The notes below the pieces were generated by a model. That model was not told where the DNA came from and made no database searches. It was given only the letters and a program-made list of their open reading frames with translations. Shown here in pieces: positions 10,732 to 22,968 of a DNA stretch of 64,000 nt. The DNA comes from Pyrenula massariospora (taxonomy: Eukaryota > Ascomycota > Eurotiomycetes > Pyrenulales > Pyrenulaceae), in assembly GCA_021030905.1 (NCBI GenBank), contig JAGFMI010000001.1, forward strand, positions 992,001 through 1,056,000. The letters are read 5' to 3'. The position numbers and the translations under genes are program-made. Every line of letters starts with the position of its first letter. Within the stretch, counting starts at the first letter, position 1.

Positions 10732-13053
10732 TGGTGGCGGTGGTGGGGATTGCAGATTGCTGTGTTGTACAATAACATGTTCTGTTAGGCGTTGGGGGAG
10801 GGAAATTGAAGATGAAGCTTCAGCTTAATGGTTTAGATAGAAACAGCGTTGCTTTTGGGAAAGGCTTATCTTCTATCTTCCAGTATCCATTTAGAACTGT
10901 TCGGCTTCGCTCTCAGCATTCTGAAGAGGGTGTGCTTACAGTACAGATTCTACTCATGAAAATTCCGGGCAAATAACCGTCAGGATCCTAATTTATATTT
11001 TCGAGACAGTTATGATGCTTCCTATTCCATTCTTAGCACAAACCTCTCTGCCCATCCCCTCACAAACGCATAAAAAGGGGCAAATACGCCCACCAACATA
11101 GACTAGAACCGCCCTCCCCCTTTCTCTTAATTCCAATAATGGAATTTCTCCCACTCTCCTATCCCCTCCTAACCATCTTAAACCCCATCAATCCCATTCC
11201 CTCCCAACTGTTCTAACCAACCACGCCGCCCTATCCCGTCCGATCACTCTTCCCCTTTCTTCGTCTTCTTCTCTCTCTCCGTCCCTGAGCACGAAATCTA
11301 TAAACCCCCAAAAACTAGGTCCGAACCCACATGTCCTCCTGCCCAGCATTCCCCCCTCTCCTATCCCGCGTCGGCAATTCACCACACATCCCCCGTCTAA
11401 TCCCCTTCTACATAGCCGATGAGTTTCCCCCCCGTTAACCTAGCCCCATCACAGCGGTTGCGGAATCAAACCTCCCGCGAAACCATGCTAGCAAGCGAGA
11501 CTGAATTTGGCGTCGACGTGATCGAAGGGCACAGAATACCGGTAGGCTATTGGACTATTTGGTTGACATGCTGCTCCGTGCCTTTTACTAAAGGAAGAAG
11601 GGGTTAGCTGATGCTTCGAGGTTCTTTGTATGCACGTAGCTGCCTGGTTAGGAGAAGATTTCCGGGAGCAAGATTTGGGGGGATAGGTTGACACTTGAAG
11701 ACCCTGACTACTGGTAGAGCGACTGTTCTTTCAGGGCTGAAGGTTGGATTGAAGGAGGAGGGTTTCGCTTCAGGTGATGGTGTAATTGTGGATTCGTTAC
11801 TAGCTACTCGTAGTATCATCCGCTGTGTATATGTGGATAGAAGAATTGGGCGTCTTCGTGAGGAAGATGAGGTTTTCGTTAAGGTCGCTGAAAGCTCAAA
11901 ATTGGTGGAGAGCGTATTGCAGTGAGGAGATTGGAGGAGGGGCGGCGGGGGGTTCGTGCAGGTCAAGATGCTGATCTGTACCGCCTCCTAGTGCCCAAAT
12001 AGTCCGAGGAAATCAGGTGGTGCCTGGCATTGTATCAGATTTTTTTCCAGGAGGGTCTACATTCAACTGGAATGTGGTTGAGATGAGCCATGGCAGGTCT
12101 CTAGCCATTTTCTAAGCGCTCGGTCAGTATCATTTGCTTTTTCAAACGCAAAATCGAACGCCGTACTACATATGGAGAATCAAGAAAAAGCAGAAAAGAG
12201 CAATAAAGTAGATAAGATGAAGGAAGCAACTTGCTTCTCTAAAGCCTTGGGCATTGCTGAAGGAGGTATATTTCTTGTATTACTGGTAGAAGTTGCTATT
12301 CATATACAGCTGTATGGAGAATGCTTCCAAGCTAGGGTTATCCTCATCCTGTTTCGAATTAAGCGAGGATGATAGGGTTCTCACAGCGTAACACAATTGC
12401 AAGCTCTACTCATGAAGGCAGTCAGACCGACAGCAAGAAAATGGTCTGACAGGATGTGAACTGGAGAAGGTCTAAGGATTTAAAATTGAATATCCTAGCT
12501 GGTAGTCAAAGGGTCGTAGTGAAATAGTGTCTGGGTTTATCCGATTAGGAGGGAGTAGAATGAACGGAGTTCAGGGGCAAAGGAGTCGCCATGAAGCTGA
12601 ACAGTACTTTGGATCTGCAACGCTTTCCAGGTGGGCGCCAGCTTTCGGGACATCCAAGCATATGAGCCCGGTAGGCAAATGCACGAATGGCCTCACATTC
12701 TTTATCTTTGATGCTATGGTACACAAGAGTAAGTATGTTTCCACCAAAGCCTCTAGATCGAAGGCACGAAGTAGGTGACTACCTATTTTCAGAAAGCCTG
12801 GAGCCCATGCCTGGCAAAGAAATTCTGACGCCGTAGCCCTGCCCAAGTTAGCAGCCTAGTCGCATAGAGGATGACCTCAGATGTGCAGGGCTCTCCGACG
12901 TGTTGATCTCAAGCTCTGTCTTAGGAATTTGTCGACATAATTCAGCCCTTCATTGAATGACCGGCTTCTTTCCAATGGCATGTTTTTTAGGGATCTTGAG
13001 TCCTCTAGCCCAATAGCCGATTTCTTCCCCCTAAAAATGTGGCCATGTTTCAA
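10732..13053. other. Gene-poor region after MSH2
   Basis: Pyrimidine-rich DNA at 11080-11450 resembles a promoter or 5' UTR. Short frames at 11604-11966 (both strands), 12172-12372 and 12571-12846 (minus) are open, but none shows a known motif. The minus-strand one at 12571-12846 has a protein-like composition and could be an exon of an unrecognised gene. Confidence 0.35.
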
Positions 13054-14010
13054 TTATTCTTTTCCCTTCCGATAGACTTCCTTGAACGTATCGAGCAATC
13101 CCGGAACACTTGTCATCGTCAATGCCGCACCGGCAAAACCTGCAATCTGGATACCGCCCAACGCCGCCCCACCCATGGCAGCGCTTTGACACCAAGCGAA
13201 GAGAGACCCTGCCTCAACAAGTCCGATTGATGCTTGCCAAGCTGCAGCTGCAGTGCCAGCCGCTGGTCCCGCCGCAGTGAATCCAATGAGACTGAGTACT
13301 GAAGGGACTGCCCAGGGCCCAGCAGAGAGGGCAATACCCGTGACTTGGAATCCAGCGAGGATTGGGTGAGCTTTGGCATAATTTTTAATCGCGGTTCCGA
13401 TTGCTTGTAGGAAGCTAAGCTGCTTGACTTGATCCTCGCAATGTTAGTAACAGCCAAGCTGTATGAATGGATAGCCTAATTGACCTTTTTCGTTCAATTC
13501 CTCTGCAAACTCTTCACTCCAACCAGAGAAAATCACGGCTGAATTAGGCAGCTTCTCAGCATCATCAGGAAAATCTGCGTCACTAAAGTGACGTTGAACT
13601 TCGTCATCGCTTAGTTCGTCAAAAGGTTTCTTGCCACTGAAAATCTCATACAGCAGGCCAGCCATTGCAAACCTCTCGGCTCTGCGAACCTTCGCTTGGT
13701 GATCAAGTCCATCCAATGTACTGGGCGGGATCCGGAAACGAGTGGGATAGACGTCACTCTGTGTAGGTGAAGAGGGTAAAAGGAACAGATTTCCATCCAA
13801 CTCGCCCACAAAGTCCCATTGCCGTAGCTTGTCGTTGCTGCCTGTAAATTGCTTCACCAATTTGTTCCCCCACTGCGTTCGTGTCTTGAGTGATACCTCA
13901 GGACAGTCTGAGAGGGCAAAAAGCGGAGAGTTCGCAGACCGTTTAAGATTCGTACCGCCATTCACAGGCTTGTGGACACGGATCTGACAGATCAACTCTC
14001 GGGTATTCAT
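13054..14010 (-). CDS. Kinase-like C-lobe fused to an IFI6/IFI27 (ISG12) domain
   Basis: Exon 1 (14010-13485) encodes a stretch like the C-lobe of fungal protein-kinase-like domains: RAERFAMAGLLYEIFSGKKP, then DELSDDEV and IFSGWSEEFAEEL. I see no N-lobe, HRD or DFG motif, so catalysis is unlikely. A 57-nt intron (13484-13428, GTCAAT..CAAG, containing CTAAC) restores frame into exon 2 (13427-13054). Exon 2 encodes a small-residue-rich hydrophobic segment with LSLIGFTAAGPAAGTAAAAW and ASIGLVEAGSLFAWCQSAAM, the hallmark of the interferon-induced 6-16/ISG12 family (membrane proteins linked to mitochondria and cell death in animals). The total is about 299 residues. The GTCAAT donor is weak. If it is not used, the two frames would be separated by a frameshift, so the fusion rests on the splice inference. 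Function in fungi is unknown to me. Confidence 0.6.
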
Positions 14011-14763
14011 TATGTTCGTTGGAACTGAGGGTATTTTTGTGATCCTGCGAAGCTTTTAATGTCGACATACTCCAGGTGGTCTGTGCGTTCCCGAAGTCCA
14101 GGTTTCAGCCTCAGCTGACTATTTATACATAATCCTAACGTCGGTGAAGGGCATGTGAAACCACCTCAAACTCGGGGTTGCTTGGCGGTTTCCTGCAAAG
14201 GCTGATCGTGTTCCCTACTAAGTCTGAAAGCAGCAAATGCAGCTTCAAATCTGTACAAAGGGGCTGCGTAATATTCACACCGGCAGTCGAGTAATTATAG
14301 GGAACGATCGTGCTGTGACAGAATCTTGCGACCGCTTCGATGAATGAGTACAGGAACGAGGATGTTTCTCTTACAGGAAAGATAGAGGAATAGTCTCACA
14401 AACGTTTTTGAAGAAAAAGAAATTCGATCTTGGTATTGAATGAATAGCACCAACCGATCGGTATGCAATTAGAATTCCATCATCCGCCCATACCCAACAT
14501 AGCCCCGTCTATTAGATAATCTATCCAGTGACATGGTATAAGTGTATATGCAAAAAAGTCGCGTAAGAAATGCCTGTGAAGGCGTTGCGTGCCCAAAGAG
14601 AATGAGGGCGTCTCAAAATGCCTCTCGCCGTTGCGCCGATCCAGTCTCCGTAATATCAGACCCAGGCCGTAACGTCGTCATACAACTTGTCTTCTAACAA
14701 CTCCTCCCCTTTATCCGCTTGTTCAAGCCTTCATCTTCTACTCAACGGAGTGCGTAGGGAAAT
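14011..14763. other. Intergenic
   Basis: No gene seen. It holds the presumed promoter of the minus-strand kinase-like/ISG12 gene and the 3' UTR of the GT2 gene. Confidence 0.4.
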
Positions 14764-17483
14764 TTACCAAGTGAATAACATCATCCCGGGGTTCAACACG
14801 AGCGGTAACAAGAAATGCGTTACGACCATCGTACAAACCGGCCAGATCGCCGGAAACAACTTGATCTGCAGGTCATGGGGAACAATCTTCCCAACCGGGC
14901 CGACCCCCGCAAAGACAATCATCATTGCCGTCAGCCCAATACAGATGGCAAAGGTCCATTTGAAGCGCTTGGCCACTAGCTTCATCTCATCGAAGAATTT
15001 GACATCGGTGGCTTCCTTGGCTGTCGCGCCCCAAGTCATGTCAATAGAGAACATGTGCGAAAGGATGGCTTGAGAGATATGGAGGGAGACGCCGCCGAGG
15101 AAGACAGTGAGGAGGGGTATCCAGGTAAGGTTTTCGAGGACTATAATGGAATGGTTAGAAAGCAGGCAAGGCAAGGGGAAAAGGTGTAGGACATACTGGC
15201 TCCAAAAAGAGTATTTTCTTCGATACGATAGCGATAAATTGCAAGCGAGACGTTGCCGAGAGCGGTAAAGACGATGATGATGGAGAAATAGATCTTGAAG
15301 CTGTCGACATAGAAATGATCAAGATACCCATTGTACCATCCCAGGAGGAAGTAATTCAGAATGACAAAAATCCAAGTGCTCGCTAATGCGTAATACGTTC
15401 CAATGTATGCCATAATGGTCAGTTTTGAAGGAAACTGCATATTGCTGGCAATAAATCTGCGGAAGAGCGGAGTAAATGGTCCCTTGAAGATCCAATCCTT
15501 GAGCGGGTGGAATAGTAACTCATTGCAGCCGTATGCGTATTTTTCCCAACGGGCAAGCTCGTCGTAGACGGTAAGAGACACTCCTTCCTTAAACTCAAGA
15601 CCACAGTAGGATGCAAGGCGGACGATGTAGCCCGAGGTCTGGAGACGGAGAGCCATGTCGAAATCCTCAGACACGGTCGCTTCGGACCAGTATTTTTCAC
15701 CATCAGGACTGTCGTAAGCGACGTCTTGAACAGCGGACCAGCGGAGGATGGCGTTGTGACCGACGAAGGGGGCGACATCTCCGCAAGCTACAGCGTATTG
15801 GATGGCAGTGTAGATCAGGTTTGTGAAGAAGGTGATACCTTTTTCGAAGAAGCTAGTTGTGACATTCATAACTCCAGAGGAGAACTGAATGATAGCGACT
15901 TGAGGAGACAATTCCATTTCGCTGACAGCATCGAGGAAGCAGTCAAGAGGGACACGAGTGTCAGAGTCGATCAAGAGGATATAGTCGCCGATCCGAACAT
16001 TCCCACCAGCCCAGGTACGGCCCTCATCTTCTTCGATTATTTGATCTAGGGCACGGTCATAGGATTCTGATTCGTCAGAGACAGTCCAGGTGCTTGGGCG
16101 GTGAATATTCGTAAGCTTATCTTCGATGCGGGCGCTAACGCTCAGTGCGTAATTCATATTCGAGGCCTTCTTGAATTTGCCGGCACGGATGAAAGCTCTC
16201 TCTCCATCTTTGGGCTTTGGATTGTGCTTTGGACGAGCGACCCAGCCAATGTTATGCTCTTCATAGTATTCGCGTCTTGCATTGGCGTCTTCATCTGAGA
16301 TTAGCTGCATGCCGTCATCGTTGATGAAGATGTTAGCGGTTCCGCCCTGCATCTCGTACGTTGAAATCGCGTTCTTAACGGATTTCACAGTCGGATCAAT
16401 GACACCCCAAAGGCCCTCTTTGTATACGGGACATTGTATGGTGACATGAGGCAGGACTTGACTTCGGAGTCGAGGAGGTGCCAGGCCAGAGTAAAACTTG
16501 GTGTTTTTGTTGACTTGCGAGATCGGGCCAACCATCTGCATACAACAACCTATGACTGACTGGAAGAAGAATAGCGCAAGCCACATTTGTAATGGAACGA
16601 CAACGAGGATGGCACATCTGATATAGGTGCTGTCGATGATGATTTCTTGAGCAATGTTTCGCCAACCAGAGCCCATAGCAGCGACCAGAAGGAATAATGT
16701 CATCGCACAGAGGAAAGCCTGCATCAGAACAATCCGTCTAGGCTCTTCTTGTAAAATATCTCCGCTAGATTCTGTATCGCCGTCGGTCACCTCTTTGATG
16801 TAAATGCTGGGGGCACGACTACCCCGCTTGCTACCTCCTGGGGTTGGTTTCTCATCTACATCTTCAACTCCCTTCCATATCATGGCCATAAGCTGTTCCT
16901 CAATCTCTTTCCCTCGTTGAAGAATGTGTGTTGGCTCATCATCCCAGATAACTAGCACCTGAGAATCTTGTATGAAGGCAGCGAAATGGTGTTTCTGGCA
17001 CTGAGGAAGGTAGCCAATGTGAGGAAGAATTTGTATGTGTAGGTTCTCTTTGAGTGGGATGTATGACACATCACTTTGTCTGATGAAGAGCTTGATGACT
17101 TTTGTGTTCAACGTCATGGCGGACTTGACATTGAGTGCCCGGACAGCATCATAGAAGCCCCCTTCGGCGTTTGCCAAGTCTGGAGGGCAGCAGATGAAAT
17201 CGTCTTTGCCGCGCTTCAGAATGACACCCTCTTCAAGCTGTTCGCTTGCCCACAGACGGATGAGCTGTTGTTGGTGGAGGTAAGTAACCATAACATCGTT
17301 CCGGATCACGTTGTCTCGGAAGTCTCCAAGAGGGTATGCTGATGCTCGATTTGATCTGTTGTTGGAACTGGATGTTCGTTTTGAACTTGTATTCGACGAG
17401 ACTGGTTGGTCAATAGGGACCTCTGGTTGATCCTGTAAAGCATTTTTTTCCGCCGGCCTCAGATAATTCTTTAGAAAGCCCAT
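14764..17483 (-). CDS. Family 2 glycosyltransferase, processive polysaccharide synthase type
   Basis: A membrane GT2 protein of about 887 residues from two exons, 17483-15197 and 15140-14764. The 56-nt intron (15196-15141) has GTATGT..TATAG ends and CTAAC. A polar N-terminal region of about 240 residues is followed by membrane spans and then the catalytic domain. That domain has ASNMNYALS, the acidic LLIDSDTRVP (about residues 502-510), SEDFDMALRLQ (about 605) and ARWEKYAYGCNE (about 642) where the family has its acceptor and W-containing motifs. Several C-terminal spans follow. The enzyme should use a UDP- or GDP-sugar at the plasma membrane to extend a polysaccharide. Candidates within the family are the cellulose-synthase-like/mixed-linkage glucan synthases and the hyphal-growth GT2 proteins of filamentous fungi. 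I cannot tell the product. Confidence 0.9.
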
Positions 17484-20337
17484 GACGGGCGATGATTGGC
17501 CCTAGAAGGGCGAAGAGAAAATAGACGGCACCGCGCGAGATTCTCGTGCAATTTTCACTCTAAACGAGAGACTTTAAGAAACGAAAGAAGCTCAGAAGAT
17601 TAGGTACGGGAACGAATGTAGACAGTTCCGTGCGGAAAGAAAGAACAGGAACTGTTTTTTGTGCGAGAGAGCATTAAAGTGTCCGGTCAACCAAGGACTG
17701 GAAGAGCGAGCAGGCGGAGCTTAAGATAAGGTTACCCACCAGCCCTGACTGCCGATGGATGAAAGCAAATTGTGGGAAGGATAGCAATCTAGGCGAGCTG
17801 CACGGCTGTACGAGTCGTCACCTTAGTCCAATCACCGCAGTCCCAACGACCCGCGAAGCTCTCGATTTGACGTGTGGCGGTTGTCCCATGCCATAGCTTT
17901 GATCCATGCTGGATTTGTGTCGGGTGGGTACCCCTGGGCAGGCTGAATTGCCGGAAAGAGTGTGAAGCGCTCGAGAGCTATCAGAAGGCTTGACCAGAAC
18001 CGGAGCGCAGGAACGGGAGCTATGGGATAAAAAGGTCGATCGGCCTCATGGCCAGGCCAGGGTAATGTCGATGGTGTTGATGATAGTCGTATGGTAATTT
18101 TGCCCCCGGTCGCGTATCGCCCGTACCACCGTGGCCGCGTGAAGAAAGGCCGGACGCGTTCTGAGCCAGAGAGCCTGTAATTATTTCGACTGCAGATTGA
18201 TCTATCGACTGAGCAAGGTACGGATAACCAAGAGAGCATTACGGCCGAGCAACGAAATCTACGTCTCCCCGGTCAAGACGCCTATGGGTCGCGACCAGCC
18301 TAAGGGATCAAGGATTGAGCTTTGGGACTACTATGATACGCGGTGCTTTGGGATTCGGGGCTCAACAGGGATCCAGCGATATCAGTATCCTGTCATCCGC
18401 ACGCTGCACATCTTCGTGCGAAGCCGATTTGTCTTTTTGGGCAGAGCTGAGGACATGGGCCAAGGCACGATGTTGGGTTTACCTGGACGATAATTTTGGG
18501 TAGGATCTCTAAGGAATCCCACCCCGGGGGACGACGATCGTAGATAAGAAACATTTCGCTAGGTGCACAACATTTGCGAAGCAACCAGGTTGTGTTCCCG
18601 ACAATGTCTGCCTTTGCTGGAGCCGATCGGCCAAAATGCTCTGCTGACAGCGTGAGACCTGCAGAAGCGAGCAATAAAATCAGCGGGCGACCCCCGGGCA
18701 ACATCTTGGCAGCAGGAGAAGCAATCCAGACATGTGGGAAGAGGCGCAGGTTATCTGATCTGGGTGGCGTGGGTGATTGGAGCTGGCGAGAACATCCTGG
18801 CCGGCAGTCGGAATGGCTGCAGGGAACCAGACGACACGGCCGCGGCGACTGGCTCGATGGGGGCTATTTTGGGAAAATCTGAGGCTCTCCCACGCGCAGC
18901 CTTCATCTAGACTTTGGCCGGCGGTGATCTGAAATGCATGCGCTGTCCAACGATCATCCCTCCAAATCTCCACACCACCCAGCGAGAAAAGTCCCGCGAA
19001 CAATTCGGTCCATGATTCATCGTCCAAGAATCAATAATGAATCCTGCACGGCTGCACACATTCCTACAACGGTCTCTAATGCGGTAATGGGACAATTTCG
19101 CAGTCTCAGCATGCGACTGATTTTGTGCGACATCTTGCCGCTGTCCGCCCAGGTACGCGGAAGTCCTGCGGGCCGTGGCGCACCCCCACGGAAAGCCCAT
19201 GGCGCTATGCTTGACCATACGGAAACCGATCAGCGTCCTCCCTCAAACTCTAATCAGCTCCCTTTTTACAGTCAATTGCGTACTTGATTTGCAACAATTA
19301 CACCTCGCTTGAAATCGGTAGAGCGAGAAGACAAGCTTCGAGCGCTTCGGATCGAAGACGGGCTCGCACAATCGTCGGGTAGGAAGTTGTATTCAGGCTA
19401 CGACTGGTTGAATGATACACTTCGGTCCGACGAAACCGTAGGCACATATCTCTAAGCGTTCTGATAGACACCAGTGCCTATCGTTGCCAAATGCAGCCTC
19501 CTCAGCCGGGCGAAGTAACGCCTAGAGCAAGCAGCTTCTGCAGCCCACCGTTAAAGTTCCGGCTTACGAAGTAGTCCCATCAATTTGTTGGTCAGGCTAG
19601 TTGGTTTCCCATCCACGATTCACGCTTCCAGAATGCCCTCCCTGTGCAAATTGTGGCAATTCTCGTGGTCTAAGACTTGACTGGGCGAGGAAATGCTTCC
19701 AACTGCGCACGCCGCCCAAGCGAAGCCGAGTGCACCCTGTGCTCTCCATCATCCGTCACCGGATTTTTCATGGGTGCAGCCACTTGATTCCCACGTGGAT
19801 CTACCTAGCTTGGGCGCCAATTCCCGTAATCTCCACATCGTCTTTTTGAATTGCCACGAGATCGATCGGTTTCCCTTTGCAGACAGAGCGCTTGGCATTA
19901 TCGACGATTGCGGAAGAAGCAGTAGCCACATTGAGGAACAGTCCGTCTTGTTCAGCTGGAAATCCTGCAGTCCACCAATGAGGTCGGCGCTGATTCTCTT
20001 TTGAAAGATTCTCCACCATCTGACGAGCGTCCCAGATCCCCAATATGGAAGCGAGCCCGTTCATTATTGCGCTCTTCCGTCGCTCGCCTCAATTGCGATA
20101 CCTTTTTTTAAATCAGGCCGTCCAAGAAAGATGCTCATGCACGAGGTGCAGTAGATCCTCCACTATCAGACCAGGGATTCTTCATGCCCATTCTCGTTAG
20201 CAGTAATGACCTCGCTTACACGTTGGATAATTTCAACTCTTGATCTAGTGTCCAGGAATTTCGTGTGGTGAAAATAGTCACTTCATGGCCACGCTTTCGA
20301 ATCTCGACGTTGCCTTGCCTCGGTAAAAGTCTCACGG
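17484..20337. other. Gene-poor region, about 2.9 kb
   Basis: The left part is the presumed GT2 promoter. Many short frames occur on both strands. The least unlikely are a minus-strand frame at 19801-20064 (88 codons, no known domain) and the Cys-rich frame listed separately. Nothing else is supported. Confidence 0.35.
18393..18704 (-). CDS. Possible small secreted Cys-rich protein
   Basis: An open frame of 103 residues starts with a hydrophobic leader (PLILLLASAGLTLSA). Its C-terminal half holds seven cysteines, including CC, CLGPC and CAAC. No TATA box, intron or homologue could be recognised, and the area is otherwise gene-free. It may be chance; it is listed because the leader plus cysteine pattern is that of fungal effector-like proteins. 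Confidence 0.2.
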   Translation of the reverse strand: MLPGGRPLILLLASAGLTLSAEHFGRSAPAKADIVGNTTWLLRKCCAPSEMFLIYDRRPPGWDSLEILPKIIVQVNPTSCLGPCPQLCPKRQIGFARRCAACG

Positions 20338-20832
20338 TCATGATTGCTTTAAAGCCAGAGCATTTGTCGCAGAGCCATCTCTATCCGCGGTCAAGGCCTG
20401 TTCATAATGACAGATCTCGATCGCACCCGCATCCCAAAGCAGAATTGCCTGGACCTCGCTCGTAGTGTGGGCCTCGGACGTGTGCTTCTTCTTGGGCTTA
20501 CTAGATTGTTGCTGGACATATCCGATGACATTCAACCAAGAGCCGATCTGCAGAACATTTCTCTTGATTGACTCCAGGATCGTTGTAATATCCACGGAAA
20601 CCTGAGCAGCTTGATGTCGCTCTTGTGGATAATGATGCGCAAGAGTAAGCTTTCCCGAGGTAACATCGTAGGCAACCACGCTATTCATGATCAATGTCTC
20701 TCGAAGATACCGCGTCACAAGCTAGAGGATTTACCATCCTAGAAATCTGATCTTAGACCCAATAGTCAGGCTTGATATTTCATTAATGAATACTTTTCGG
20801 CTGGGGAGAGGACCTGGTGTAACTCCACTCAT
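20338..20832 (-). CDS. TEN1: CST complex subunit Ten1 (telomere capping)
   Basis: An OB-fold partner of Stn1 that protects chromosome ends and assists fill-in synthesis. Exon 1 (20832-20735) reads MSGVTPGPLPSRKVF and ends in IGSKIRFLGC across the splice. A 54-nt intron (20734-20681, GTAAAT..ATAG) joins to exon 2 (20680-20338), which begins VVAYDVTSGKLTLAHHYP and continues with VDITTILESIK, GSWLNVIGYV and VQAILLWDAG, ending at a TGA. The total is about 146 residues, the usual size. The FLG-C-V..YD..G.L.L.H.YP arrangement is that of fungal Ten1. The larger open frame starting at 20718 runs through the intron and gives a wrong N-terminus. Confidence 0.82.
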
Positions 20833-21371
20833 AGTTCATTGTCGTGACTTCGATACCAGGGCCATCAGGATTTTAGCAGCGACACAAATTATGACAAACA
20901 CTCTAGCATTTGAAGCAGCGACAGGCTGAGAAGCTCAGCGCACAATGAGGATCTTGTATCAAGCATCTCGTCGATGGCGTGTGACGTGGGATTCTGAAAT
21001 TGGAATGGCGTCTTGGCACGTCAGGTGCGATATGACGATTGCGGGACCTCGAGATCACCTCCAAGGCAACGATATCTACTCTCCTTCAGGTCCTTTCCAG
21101 GCTACGAATCCAAAGAGACAAAATCTTGTTCAAATCCTTCAAGATCACAATATTTGGCCCGCGACGACGACACTGCCCTTCAACAAGGCCTGATTTCAAC
21201 AAATTTCCCGCCTTATCACTCCGTCTCCTCCTAGCACCGCGGCCGCCGCTGCCTTTCCGAAAGCATCGATTTTGCGGGATCATCTACGCTTAAAGGGCTA
21301 CTTTAAATCCGTTTATACCTTGAAGAGAGTCCGTATCCAGATTGTCGACTCGTCCACACGATCTTCCCGCA
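20833..21371. other. Divergent promoter region between TEN1 and SNF7
   Basis: About 540 bases between the head-to-head TEN1 (minus) and SNF7 (plus). No gene is seen, so this is the shared or adjacent promoter space. Confidence 0.5.
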
Positions 21372-22277
21372 ATGTGGAGTTGGTTCGGCGGTGGTGCCGC
21401 ACAGAAGCGGAAAGATGCGCCTAAGAATGCCATATTGGTGCTGCGGCAGCAGCTAGACATGCTACAAAAACGAGAGAGGCATCTAGAGAATCAGATGGCA
21501 GAGCAAGATGCTATTGCGCGGAAGAACATTTCCACAAACAAGACTGGTATGCCACCACTCCTATCGATATCTTGAAGCAGCATAGAGCAGAAATAGCAGA
21601 TACTTGAACAGCAGTACATGCTTCAGAATATGACAGCTAATACAATCTAAATTTCAAAAGCCGCCAAAGCCGCTTTACGGCGAAAGAAAGTCCACGAGAG
21701 ATCGCTCGAGCAGACGCAAGCGCAAGTCGGTCAAGTTGAGCAGCAGATTTACAGCATAGAAGCCGCCAATATCAACCAAGAAACGCTGAATGCGATGAAG
21801 AATGCCGGATCTGCGATGAAACAAATCCACAACGGCCTAACCATCGAAAAGGTGGATCAGACAATGTGCGCATGACCCTGTTTGAACCCTCCTCCGCATT
21901 AATACTAAGATATAAACTACAGGGAAGATCTACGGGAACAACATCAACTGGGCGAGGAGATTGCCTCGGCTATCACAAATGCTCCAATCGGCGACCCCAT
22001 CGACGAGGACGACCTGGAGACCGAATTAGAAGGCTTAGAGCAAGAGGCGATCGACGAGCGGATGCTGAAGACGGGAACAGTGCCTGTATCAGACGAAGTC
22101 AACAGATTACCTGCAGCAGCCAATGGTGAAAGTGAGTTTGAACCCAACATATGCAGTGTTGATTTGAGCGGCAAGCTGATAGATGCGAATCCAGTCAAAG
22201 GCAAAGCACGCGTCCAACCCGAAGAGGAGGACGAAGAGGAAGAGCTGCGGAAGCTACAGGCCGAGATGGCGATGTGA
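21372..22277 (+). CDS. SNF7: ESCRT-III subunit Snf7/Vps32 (CHMP4)
   Basis: The main filament-forming ESCRT-III subunit, acting on endosomal membranes in multivesicular-body formation and other membrane scission. Four exons were traced: 21372-21546, 21661-21865, 21923-22131 and 22195-22277, with GTATGC, GTGCGC and GTGAGT donors. They give 223 residues, the normal size. The start MWSWFGGGAAQKRKDAPKNA is the Snf7 N-terminal amphipathic helix and basic helix 1. LVLRQQLDMLQKRE, NAGSAMKQIHNGLTIEKVD and MEDLREQHQLGEEIASAI follow the family order. The acidic C-terminus EEEELRKLQAEMAM is the Vps4-binding (MIM) end. No defects are seen. Confidence 0.95.
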
Positions 22278-22670
22278 TTTACCTACAAACCTCAACTTAT
22301 CAGAAGGAGAACTATTTCCTCGCGGCATGTTAACAAACTACATCTCTGGTCATGGCGTTTACATCGGCGGGATGCTTGGATCGTTGGATCTCTCTCCGCC
22401 ACAGCCCAACGCTCGGCAGAGTGCGATTCTCGGTGGTAAGGGTGGACAGCATACTTCGAATGTCTAGTGTGGTGCGGGTTAGCGCATTTGGCACCGAGAT
22501 AAATCTTATTCTGCACAACTTCTTTTTTGCTTTGATTCTTCTTCAGACCGGATCTGATCCGTCTTGACCTCACCCCGCACAAGCTCTCCCAGCATCCAGC
22601 GAAGTTGGCTGTCTGTGCACGCCGGAAACCTCTCTCTTACACCAACCCCAATTCCGCTCCGCCCCGCCCT

Positions 22671-22695
22671 GTTTCGTTTCGTTTCGTTTCGTTTC
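22671..22695. repeat. (GTTTC)5 microsatellite
   Basis: Five perfect tandem GTTTC units inside pyrimidine-rich DNA. Confidence 0.9.
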
Positions 22696-22946
22696 AGATA
22701 GCCAAACACCCTCCCTCTTCCAGTTTTAATCTCTCCCGTATGTACTTTACGGCCTTTAGTTTATCTCCCTTCCCTTATTCATCCGAAAACGTGCCCCCTG
22801 CCCATCTTGGTCCCCCTACCGTGTCTGTACATGTCCTTCTGCGTCCGCCATCCCTGCGTCAACACGGCAGGTTTAACTGGGGAGAGACCGAAACGTGTGG
22901 AGCGCAACAGCCCGGGAGGGAAGGAAGAGCGGGATGGTGATGGTGA

Positions 22947-22968
22947 GGAAGAAGAAGAAGAAGAAGAT
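22947..22968. repeat. (GAA)n microsatellite
   Basis: About seven tandem GAA units in purine-rich DNA. Confidence 0.85.

Noticed and set aside
20700-20740. A 13-15 nt micro-intron in TEN1
   Set aside because: It would also restore a VTRYL reading, but a 54-nt intron gives a better family match and a normal length.
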